A stretch of 13,905 nucleotides of DNA from JAUIBE01 sp035267185 (GTDB lineage Bacteria > Pseudomonadota > Gammaproteobacteria > Xanthomonadales > SZUA-36), in contig DATFLY010000159.1 of the NCBI GenBank assembly GCA_035267185.1, positions 1-13,905 of the forward strand, given 5' to 3'. Each line of letters begins with the position of its first letter. Position 1 is the stretch's first letter. The notes beneath the pieces are model-generated. The model did no database searches. It was not told the origin of the DNA and saw nothing but the letters and a program-made list of their open reading frames with translations. The translations under genes were made by a program, and so were the position numbers. Positions 6,672-13,084 of the stretch are shown one piece after another.

Positions 6672-7793
6672 TTACCTGGTCACATTTTCAAAACAGCTGT
6701 TATATGAGTCGTTGTTCTCGCCCAGACGCCGCGCAGCTTTAAGCACCGAAGGGCCAATGTCATAAAACCCGGACTCTTCATCCTGTAATTCAGCAGCATG
6801 ATAGGCGAGCACAAATTGTTCGGGTGACAGTCCCATGATGCAAACCAGCGATTGGCGGCCAAATTCGGCCTCAATTCCTCGTGCTATTTCCGCGCCAACG
6901 TAATAAAACGCCTGGTCATTGCTGCCCGAAAATCCGAACGCATAAACATCACGCATCCTCAGGTTGGTTGAGTCATTTGCTGACAATATCGAGGCTGAAT
7001 AATCCAGCCATCGAAAATTTGCTTCCATCTGACGGTAACCTTTGGCTGCAAAGCGCCGAAAGACCGAGGCCAGACGGCCTTCGCCGGGAACATCGCGGCT
7101 GTCTGCAATGTATTCGGCTGTGCCTTCCAGCAGCAGGTTCAGAAACAGGTATGCATGCGCTGCGTCCGACGTCCGAACTGCATCCATGTCTTCGCTGAAC
7201 GGAGTAAAAAACTCGTACTGAAGGGCATGATAGGTTTCGTGCGCCGATAAAATTTTGATGGCTTCAAACTCATCTTCAATTGAGTCTGCGACACAGGGAA
7301 CATCAACAAAGAACGCACCGTCCATTGAAAAACCGCCACAACTCCAGCTGGCAGCAACGATGGCAATCTCGCCGGTGTATTCCTTGTCTGCCGGAAAATA
7401 CGGGGCCGTTTTAGCAGCCACGAATGCGGCCAGTTCTTTCTCGTGCGACTTGAAGAAGGCAACCGCTGCGGCGATGGTGTCAGTGTCTTCGACCACGTAG
7501 CGAAAGCGAAAGAGGTCCGGCTCGAGTACCTCGCAACGTGCAGCGGCGCTGGCTGCCGCGATAAAGGCGTCCATGGTGTGACGGTCTGAGTTGCCGTTGT
7601 GGTGCTTGATCTGTGCCCGCAATAGTTGAGAATTTCGCAAAAAATCTTCATCAACCTCACTATCGGAGCATGCGATTTCAACGATATAGTCAGCAAGCGA
7701 GGAATCCACGCTTATATCAACGGATTGCGCGAATGCCGTCATGGGGGATATTAATGCCAGAATCATGATCTGGCCCAGGAGTATTGTTCTCAT
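6672..7793 (-). CDS. Secreted HExxH metallopeptidase-like protein
   Basis: This is a 373-residue protein with a clear Sec signal peptide (hydrophobic core about 4-20, cleavage after AFA at residue 22), so it should be periplasmic or secreted. HETYH at 185-189 is the zinc-binding HExxH motif, placed in a helix (EAIKILSAHETYHALQ). EGTAEY at 223-228 lies 34 residues later and would supply the third, glutamate ligand typical of gluzincin-type peptidases. I cannot name the family; DUF2268- or DUF5700-like peptidases share this arrangement. Peptidase activity is inferred from these residues only. The Shine-Dalgarno before ATG 7793 is weak. The gene is divergent from the TIR gene across 137 bases, and the SDR gene follows 46 bases downstream. 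Confidence 0.82.
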   Translation of the reverse strand: MRTILLGQIMILALISPMTAFAQSVDISVDSSLADYIVEIACSDSEVDEDFLRNSQLLRAQIKHHNGNSDRHTMDAFIAAASAAARCEVLEPDLFRFRYVVEDTDTIAAAVAFFKSHEKELAAFVAAKTAPYFPADKEYTGEIAIVAASWSCGGFSMDGAFFVDVPCVADSIEDEFEAIKILSAHETYHALQYEFFTPFSEDMDAVRTSDAAHAYLFLNLLLEGTAEYIADSRDVPGEGRLASVFRRFAAKGYRQMEANFRWLDYSASILSANDSTNLRMRDVYAFGFSGSNDQAFYYVGAEIARGIEAEFGRQSLVCIMGLSPEQFVLAYHAAELQDEESGFYDIGPSVLKAARRLGENNDSYNSCFENVTR

Positions 7794-7930
7794 CTTGGAG
7801 TCTTATCCGTATCTCAGATTTGAGTTCTAAGTTTTGTGTAATTGAGATCAGAGTACAAACTATTACAACAAAATGCGCAAAATGCCTGTTCTCCCTATAA
7901 TTGGCCGGATTGGAAAGACACTGGATCTGA
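7794..7930. promoter_or_regulatory. Divergent promoter region between metallopeptidase and TIR genes
   Basis: This is a 137-base AT-rich spacer. On the plus strand a perfect -10 box TATAAT (7896-7901) would start transcription near 7908, about 23 bases before the TIR ATG; the -35 (near TGCGCA, 7874-7879) is poor. TTGAG(T/A)TC occurs twice, at 7820-7827 and 7842-7849, exactly 22 bases apart, and ATCTCA (7811-7816) is an inverted partial copy. These repeats lie upstream of the TIR promoter in an activator-like position, and within the presumed promoter or leader of the metallopeptidase gene, so one regulator could control both directions. The -10 is well supported; the operator role is inference. 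Confidence 0.45.
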
Positions 7931-9034
7931 ATGAACAATATATTCATTTCATACCGCCGCGCTGATTCGGCAGATGTGGTCGGCAGAATATATGACTACC
8001 TGGAAGGGATTGTCGGCAAAGACAATATTTTCAAGGATGTCCACTCCGTCCAGTTGGGCATTGATTACCTGACAATGACCATTGATGCCGTTGGCAATTG
8101 CGACGTGCAGTTGGCAATCATTGGCAACCAGTGGCTGAATGGCCGTCGCATAGATGACCCGAATGATCTCGTCAGGGTCGAGATTGAAACCGCGATGTCG
8201 CGTGATATCCCCGTGATTCCCGTGCTGGTGGGTGGTGCCGAGATGCCTGCAGAAGATGAGCTGCCCGACGGTCTCAAGCCCCTTCGCTACCGCAATGCCA
8301 TCAAGGTTCGGCCTGATCCGGATTTTCCCACCGATATGGCGCGGCTGGTGCAGGCCCTGCAGGGGATTATTTCGATTGAGCCTCAAAGCAGAAAGCCAGC
8401 CCCTTCCGGAAATAAGAAATGGCTTCCGTTAATTGCCGCCGGGGTGGTGCTGGCTGCCGTGGGGATTACATACTTTATTGGTTCGTCTGGTCCCGAGGAG
8501 GCTTCCAGGAGTGCCGAAGAATCAGGCGACGCCGGAAGTGATGCGACGGGCGAAATGTCGCGCTCAGCTTCGGCCACAAGTGCTGGGCCTGAAACAGAAA
8601 GGGTCAATCGCGCCATGGAATTCGTGGATCAGTACAACGGCGCTGGCCAATTATTGGATGCCCGGAACAGGGTTTCTGAAGCAACCAACAACGGCATGGA
8701 TCAGATAGCCGAGGTGCTGAAAAACCCGGATTTTTCAGAGCAGGAACTGGCCGCTGCATACAGCGATACCATCCTGAGCATGGTTGAAGAAGAGAGGCTG
8801 GCCACTTCACTGGAACAGCTTTTCAAATTTTATGAGCAGGTGCTGATTTGCCGGGAAATGCAGTTATGCGATGAAGATGTGCTGGCTGGCTTTTTCGATA
8901 CAGACGCAGGCGGGTTCAGCCGTACTTTTTACCCCTGGGTATGCCAGGTTCGGGCAGACTGGAATAATCCCGATGCCTTTGACCGCGTGATGGATTTCTA
9001 CCTTGAAGGCGACAGCCAGACGGTGTGTGACTGA
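7931..9034 (+). CDS. TIR-domain protein with one transmembrane helix and a periplasmic C-terminal domain
   Basis: This is a 367-residue protein in three parts. Residues 1-about 145 form a bacterial TIR_2-type domain: IFISYRRADSADVVGRIYDYL at the N-terminus, then IGNQWLN, DPNDLVRVEIETA and IPVIPVLVGG. Glu84 of VRVEIE occupies the place of the catalytic glutamate in NAD-cleaving TIR domains, but activity is unproven. A hydrophobic helix (165-183) follows the basic NKK, which predicts TIR inside and C-terminus outside. A Ser/Glu/Ala/Gly-rich linker (185-222) leads to a helical domain (225-367) with cysteines at 307, 313, 338 and 366 that I do not recognise. The start is ATG 7931 with a weak Shine-Dalgarno. 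Its stop is one base before the caspase gene, so the two form a tightly coupled operon. It is a candidate signal-transducing half of a TIR/caspase module. Confidence 0.92.
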   Translation: MNNIFISYRRADSADVVGRIYDYLEGIVGKDNIFKDVHSVQLGIDYLTMTIDAVGNCDVQLAIIGNQWLNGRRIDDPNDLVRVEIETAMSRDIPVIPVLVGGAEMPAEDELPDGLKPLRYRNAIKVRPDPDFPTDMARLVQALQGIISIEPQSRKPAPSGNKKWLPLIAAGVVLAAVGITYFIGSSGPEEASRSAEESGDAGSDATGEMSRSASATSAGPETERVNRAMEFVDQYNGAGQLLDARNRVSEATNNGMDQIAEVLKNPDFSEQELAAAYSDTILSMVEEERLATSLEQLFKFYEQVLICREMQLCDEDVLAGFFDTDAGGFSRTFYPWVCQVRADWNNPDAFDRVMDFYLEGDSQTVCD

Positions 9035-9035
9035 G

Positions 9036-9848
9036 ATGAAAGACCTTTCGATCAGATCCCTGTTCTTGCTTATCGCCATTGCCTTTTGTACATCGGCTTT
9101 TGCCTATGAAGAACGCCCCTCGCTTCATGCACTGGTGATTGGTAACAACGACTATCCCATGGCCCCATTGCGCAATTCAATCAACGATGCCAACGCAATC
9201 GCTGAACAGCTCGAAGAGCAGGGCTTTGTCGTGACCAGGCTGCTGGATGTGGGTGGCAACGATCTTCAGTCTGAAGTGGAGCAGTTCTACAGCAGGCTTG
9301 AAAATGATGAAGAGGAGAGGGTGGTTGGCCTCGTGTATTACGCCGGGCATGCCATTCAAATTGACCACCGCAATTACCTGGTGCCGCTGGACATCCAGTT
9401 TGGCGACCCGGATCGCTTCGTGGAAGGGCTTTTCGATATCAATGATTTGTTGGCGAGCATCCCGGAGTCAGGAGATATCCAGAGCATCATTATCCTGGAT
9501 GCCTGCCGGGATAATCCATTCGCTGGCATGGAAGGCATGGATGAAAGCGTCAAGATCAACGACGGTCTTGCCCCGATCCGTGCGCCCGTGGGAACGTTAA
9601 TCGCCTATTCAACAGAACCTGGCGCCACTGCCTCGGATGGAAAGGGTAAAAATGGGCTCTACACCACTTATCTTCTCAAGCACATGGACGACCAGATTCC
9701 CATCGAAGAAGTGTTCAAGAAAGTTCGCAAGGACGTATCCAAAAAATCGAAAAAGCGGCAGATTCCCTGGGAACATAGCTCATTGCTCTGGGACGTCTTT
9801 ATCAACGCGCCACTGAACAAGGAAGTGCCGGAGCTGATGACTTTCTAG
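9036..9848 (+). CDS. Secreted caspase-like cysteine protease (peptidase C14, orthocaspase-like)
   Basis: This is a 270-residue protein with a Sec signal peptide (core 9-20, cleavage after AFA at residue 23) followed directly by a caspase p20-like domain. LHALVIGNNDY (30-40) opens the domain, YYAGHA supplies catalytic His105, and LDACRDNPF supplies catalytic Cys157. GTLIAYSTEPGATASDG (186-202) and the closing PWEHSSLLWDVF (244-255) fit bacterial C14 proteins. The domain ends about 12 residues before the stop, and no TPR or Sel1 repeats are attached. ATG 9036 is preferred over an in-frame TTG at 9003 because it begins one base after the TIR stop and gives a compact signal peptide. No separate Shine-Dalgarno is seen, so translation probably depends on coupling to the TIR gene. 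The substrate is unknown. Family members of this type usually cleave after basic residues. Confidence 0.93.
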   Translation: MKDLSIRSLFLLIAIAFCTSAFAYEERPSLHALVIGNNDYPMAPLRNSINDANAIAEQLEEQGFVVTRLLDVGGNDLQSEVEQFYSRLENDEEERVVGLVYYAGHAIQIDHRNYLVPLDIQFGDPDRFVEGLFDINDLLASIPESGDIQSIIILDACRDNPFAGMEGMDESVKINDGLAPIRAPVGTLIAYSTEPGATASDGKGKNGLYTTYLLKHMDDQIPIEEVFKKVRKDVSKKSKKRQIPWEHSSLLWDVFINAPLNKEVPELMTF

Positions 9849-9864
9849 TCAACAGGTTCTTTGT

Positions 9865-10656
9865 TCAAAAGACATAAGCCAATCCCACCATCAGGCTGAG
9901 ATATGACTCGTCGATTCCATTGTAGTCGTTGCCCTCAAAAGTAATGTCCTGCTGATAGTCATTGTATTTGAAGCGGCTTTGAAACAGCAGGTTGCCGGAC
10001 AAAGGCATGGTCCATGTAACTCCGTAGCTGAAGCCATCTGTATCGCCAGTCACCCGCCCGGTCAGGTCATCAAACTCAGGGTCTTCCTCCGTTTCATCAT
10101 CATCGTCGGTATTGGCGCGGAATTCATTGGTGGCATCAAGAAATGCATAGGCCAGTGAAACCGTGAGCCTGCCGGCGTTTTCGAACTGCCATGAGTATGC
10201 GCCGCCGACGTAAGGCCCTTCCTGCTTATAGCTCTCGCTCAGCGGGTTGAATATCCCTTCGTCTTCGTCTTCCCTCGATATGTAATCAATCCTGGTTTCG
10301 CCGGACTTGTAACCCGCAAAAGCGGACCACTTCGAATTGATCTGGTAGCCCAGTGTCAGGTCGATGTCCTGCCGGGATGCATCACCTATATCCTCTTCTT
10401 CTGAAACATCAGCGTCCTGCAGGCTCCAGGTGCCATTAAATGAGAGCTGCCAGCGGTTCCGGGTTGCCGCAAGTGTGAGTCCGCCGCTGGGAAAGCCAAG
10501 GTCGTGGTCCAGCTTCGCCGGAAAGTCCCAATCCGTGTATCCAAAAGAGGCTCCGGTCACGATGCGAACGTCGTCCATGAACGATTGGCCATGGGCAGTG
10601 AAAGATACAGACAACAGGATGACGAAAATCATTGAGGATCGAAGGATAATGCGCAT
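9865..10656 (-). CDS. Outer-membrane beta-barrel protein with acidic loops
   Basis: This is a 263-residue protein with a signal peptide (cleavage about after AHG, residue 23) and a mature part built of alternating amphipathic strands rich in Tyr, Trp and Gly. It ends in GLAYVF, the C-terminal Phe signature recognised by the BAM complex. The size suits a barrel of roughly 8-12 strands. Predicted loops are strikingly acidic: SEEED (85-89), REDEDEG (128-134) and a run of Asp/Glu at 184-197. I do not recognise a named family. GAGGAAAA provides a Shine-Dalgarno before ATG 10656. The gene is convergent with the caspase gene (16 bases between stops) and divergent from the small acidic protein gene. 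Function may be adhesion, cation binding or structural; none is demonstrated. Confidence 0.85.
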   Translation of the reverse strand: MRIILRSSMIFVILLSVSFTAHGQSFMDDVRIVTGASFGYTDWDFPAKLDHDLGFPSGGLTLAATRNRWQLSFNGTWSLQDADVSEEEDIGDASRQDIDLTLGYQINSKWSAFAGYKSGETRIDYISREDEDEGIFNPLSESYKQEGPYVGGAYSWQFENAGRLTVSLAYAFLDATNEFRANTDDDDETEEDPEFDDLTGRVTGDTDGFSYGVTWTMPLSGNLLFQSRFKYNDYQQDITFEGNDYNGIDESYLSLMVGLAYVF

Positions 10657-10778
10657 GGTTTTCCTCTTTTTTATTAAAATTGATTAGAGCTACAATGGTC
10701 AGTGGCCACCCATCGTGGACGGGCTACGGAACACTGTGTATCAGTGAATCAGTAAAACCACAAGGAGACGCACAGGAA
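10657..10778. promoter_or_regulatory. AT-rich divergent spacer with candidate plus-strand -10
   Basis: This 122-base spacer separates the divergent barrel gene and small acidic protein gene. TACAAT (10691-10696) with a poor -35 TTTTTA (10668-10673, 17-base spacing) is the best plus-strand promoter candidate. It would give a leader of about 75 bases before ATG 10779. I see no convincing minus-strand promoter. Confidence 0.3.
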
Positions 10779-11057
10779 ATGCACAAAATTTTGTTGTTAC
10801 TCATCCTGGGTCTTCTTTGCTGTGTGATATCGCCTGTTCAGGCATCCGACGAAACTCCGCCGGAGTCTCAGGAACAGTGCGACCCGGAGTCAGATGAGGA
10901 TTGTGCACCTGAGGATGAGGATGAACTCGACCGGGGATTCGATCCGTGCCTGATTAACGCCAGCCTGCCTGCCTGCAAACCAGAGGCTGAAAGTGGAGAA
11001 CCAGGGGCTGCGGAGAGATCACCGGCTGAAACAGAAGGGACGGACGATTCCGGTTGA
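10779..11057 (+). CDS. Small secreted acidic cysteine-containing protein
   Basis: This is a 92-residue protein with a signal peptide (hydrophobic core 4-18, cleavage about after VQA, residue 22). The mature 70 residues are dominated by Glu, Asp, Pro and Ser, and hold four cysteines (34, 42, 57 and 66) that could form two disulfides in the periplasm. The -1 position before the signal-peptide cysteines does not fit a lipobox. The frame extends upstream to 10680, but ATG 10779 is chosen because AAGGAG lies 11 bases before it and the signal peptide begins there. I know no family for it. It is convergent with the next gene (13 bases between stops). Low complexity means homology searches may be uninformative. 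Confidence 0.72.
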   Translation: MHKILLLLILGLLCCVISPVQASDETPPESQEQCDPESDEDCAPEDEDELDRGFDPCLINASLPACKPEAESGEPGAAERSPAETEGTDDSG

Positions 11058-11070
11058 GTCTGGCGACCAG

Positions 11071-11535
11071 CTATTTCCGTGCGCCAACAGCCAGCGCTGA
11101 CAGGTCGTCAAAATCGATTGTCTCAAGGTGTGCCTGGACATCCGGGTCAAAATTGCTGCATGAGACAACCACATCGCCTGCTAATGCGGTAAAACACTCG
11201 CCGCCCAGCATGATGAATCCGACACCATTGATGTCGACAATATTGATGGGCCGTTCGGATTGCGAAAATCTCTCTACAAGAGCCAGCATATTTTCAGCAG
11301 CCGGTGTGCTTTTTTGAATTTGTAAGATAAAAGTGGTCGCGCCATCGTACCTCGCGCCTGCCCAGATGCCCTCATCAGGGCGTGTATTTTCGATGGCGTC
11401 AGAATCTTTCGTGTATCCAGACATCGCTGATGGCAGGAATGACGCCATTGTCTCAGCGTTCAATTCTGCAGCCTGTGCTGAAAACATCCATGCCAGAGCC
11501 ACCGTTGCCCATCCGATCAGAATCAATGATTTCAT
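11071..11535 (-). CDS. Secreted small protein of unknown function
   Basis: This is a 154-residue protein with a signal peptide (core 4-18, cleavage after AQA, residue 22). The mature domain has a compact alpha/beta look: a tyrosine/glycine segment (GYTKDSDAIENTRPDEGIWAG), strand TTFILQIQ, helix ENMLALVERF, strand INIVDINGVGFIML, and two cysteines (114 and 126) that may form a disulfide. No catalytic motif is visible and I do not recognise the family. No Shine-Dalgarno is evident before ATG 11535; the codon sits within the 12-base palindrome TTTCATATGAAA (11530-11541). It is divergent from the lipoprotein gene. Confidence 0.75.
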   Translation of the reverse strand: MKSLILIGWATVALAWMFSAQAAELNAETMASFLPSAMSGYTKDSDAIENTRPDEGIWAGARYDGATTFILQIQKSTPAAENMLALVERFSQSERPINIVDINGVGFIMLGGECFTALAGDVVVSCSNFDPDVQAHLETIDFDDLSALAVGARK

Positions 11536-11670
11536 ATGAAACCAACGTAACGGAATCGCAACAGGCTGGCAAACAATGCAAGTATTAAGCGAGCATTCTT
11601 GAAGCCAGGCATCTGCCCGGATGTGATGAAGCGATAAAACCCAGGGAAATGCTGGCGACTCAAAGTGTTT

Positions 11671-11676
11671 TATACT
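11671..11676 (+). promoter_or_regulatory. Candidate -10 box for the lipoprotein gene
   Basis: TATACT, five of six matches to the sigma70 -10, lies 65 bases before the lipoprotein ATG at 11736 in the divergent spacer. No acceptable -35 is present at 16-18 bases. Confidence 0.25.
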
Positions 11677-11735
11677 TTCATTTCTTCGGGATACACGCCT
11701 GATCTGGGTCGCCTGACAAAAAACGATGCAAACTT

Positions 11736-12920
11736 ATGAGTGAATGCAAGCAGCCGGGCTGGAAAACTTCAATGCGCCAATTCATGATTGTGCTCCTGAC
11801 TGTGATGGTTGCGGGGTGCAGTGTTTCAAAACAGCTCACGGACGGACACCTGGCGTACAACGAGGCTGTTCGGATCGCATCAGACCAGGAAATACTGCTC
11901 AATATCGTGAGGCTTCGCTATCTCGAACCAATGGAGTTTCTGGCCATAACGTCGATCAATTCAACGGTCAGTTTTTCTGCCTCGCTGGATGTCACAGCAG
12001 GGCGGATAGACGGTGGAAGCTCCTATGGCGGAGAGGCAACTGCCGGCTATTCGAATTCACCGACTTTCTCCTTCGTTCCTCAGCGTGGCAGTGATTTCTC
12101 AGCTCGGCTGACCAAACCTTTGAATCTTGAAGCCCTGATATTCCTGGCGACATCTCGCCGTGATGTTCACACGGTCTTTCGACTGTTTGTGACCTGGTTG
12201 AATGGCCTCAATAATCATGAAGGACTGGTTGATCCCGGGTTTATTGATGTCACCCGTCAACTGACAGAATTGCAGTATCAGGGGGAAGCGATCTTTGGCT
12301 TTCTGGAGCAGGAAAGGGTGGTTTCACCATTGATTCCACCAGCCAACCTCACCCCGGAGCAAATCATCGAGGCTTACCAGGCCGGCCTGAATATTCAGAA
12401 GCAGGCCAATGGAGATGAACTCCGGTTTTCAGTCACCGAACGACAGGCCATGCTTAATTTTGACCCCCACTCAGGCGATGTTGAAGGAATTCTGGCTGCT
12501 CTGAAACTGGATTCCGGTCTGGGGCAGGTTCCGATTGCACTGGAAGCTGAGCTCAGTGAGGACATCGATAAGGGGACACTGGCACTGAGAACCCGTTCGT
12601 TGTTGCACACGCTTTCATTCCTGAGTCAGGGAATTGATGTGCCGGAAAAGGACATTTCCTCAGGTGTTGCCAGCTGGCCCTGGCCCCACAATTCGGTTCA
12701 ACCCGTACCAATGGACGACATCTTCAGAGTGCGTTATTCGGATGAGGAACCCGAAGCGGCGAGCCTGGCTGTGAAATACGGGGATGGATGGTTTTTTATC
12801 CGTGAAGATGATGCAGTCACCAAGCGCACTTTTTTGCTGATTTCAGATGCTTTCAGGTTCGCCCTGGAAAGCAATGCGAAAGATGCCCCAACCCTGACCA
12901 TCCCCGTCGGTGGAGGATAG
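11736..12920 (+). CDS. Lipoprotein of an uncharacterised family
   Basis: This is a 394-residue protein with a lipobox VAGC (Cys28), so it should be lipid-anchored in the envelope. Residues after it match a pattern I have seen in uncharacterised proteobacterial lipoproteins: AYNEAVRIASDQEILLNIVRLRY (helix), then LAITSINSTVSFSASL and Gly/Ser-rich strands (about 88-115). The middle is mostly helical with EALIFLATSRRDVHTVFRLFVTWLNGL. The C-terminal part has strand segments such as DIFRVRYSDEEPE and GDGWFFIREDD and ends in a helix and strand. No enzymatic motif is seen. An internal ATG at 11772 would give a shorter n-region (MRQFMIVLL, Cys16) and is equally possible; neither start has a good Shine-Dalgarno. 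The upstream neighbour is divergent, so the gene appears monocistronic. Confidence 0.87.
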   Translation: MSECKQPGWKTSMRQFMIVLLTVMVAGCSVSKQLTDGHLAYNEAVRIASDQEILLNIVRLRYLEPMEFLAITSINSTVSFSASLDVTAGRIDGGSSYGGEATAGYSNSPTFSFVPQRGSDFSARLTKPLNLEALIFLATSRRDVHTVFRLFVTWLNGLNNHEGLVDPGFIDVTRQLTELQYQGEAIFGFLEQERVVSPLIPPANLTPEQIIEAYQAGLNIQKQANGDELRFSVTERQAMLNFDPHSGDVEGILAALKLDSGLGQVPIALEAELSEDIDKGTLALRTRSLLHTLSFLSQGIDVPEKDISSGVASWPWPHNSVQPVPMDDIFRVRYSDEEPEAASLAVKYGDGWFFIREDDAVTKRTFLLISDAFRFALESNAKDAPTLTIPVGGG

Positions 12921-13045
12921 AAAGTAAAGGATTGTCATGGATTTGATTAGACATGATCCTGTTGGAAGACTGCGCCAGTTTGTTGCGGAAATCAGCCCAG
13001 AACATCGTCAAACCCGAAAGTTGACTTTGTTTTCACATATCACGT

Positions 13046-13066
13046 GTATGCTTCGTTTTCGCATAC
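13046..13066. repeat. Inverted repeat upstream of the desaturase gene, possible operator
   Basis: GTATGC (13046-13051) and GCATAC (13061-13066) are perfect six-base inverted repeats separated by nine bases, ending 18 bases before the desaturase start. A TTGACT at 13021-13026 is a possible -35, but no good -10 follows at 16-18 bases. The repeat could be an operator for a fatty-acid-responsive regulator or a leader hairpin. I cannot match it to a known box. Confidence 0.3.
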
Positions 13067-13084
13067 TCCCGACAGGTCGCCGGC

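Noticed and set aside
7139..7696. 185-codon minus-strand frame
   Set aside because: It is an alternative frame inside the metallopeptidase gene. It has no start signal, and the real frame has a signal peptide and HExxH motif.
9003..9035. TTG start extending the caspase by 11 residues
   Set aside because: It would overlap the TIR gene and put a long n-region before the signal peptide; ATG 9036 directly after the TIR stop is simpler.
11530..11541. 12-base palindrome TTTCATATGAAA over a start codon
   Set aside because: It is AT-rich, short and unaccompanied by a promoter or second copy, so chance is a sufficient explanation.
11726..11743. Five-codon mini frame (MQTYE) overlapping the lipoprotein start
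   Set aside because: It could be a leader peptide, but it has no ribosome site and such short frames arise by chance.
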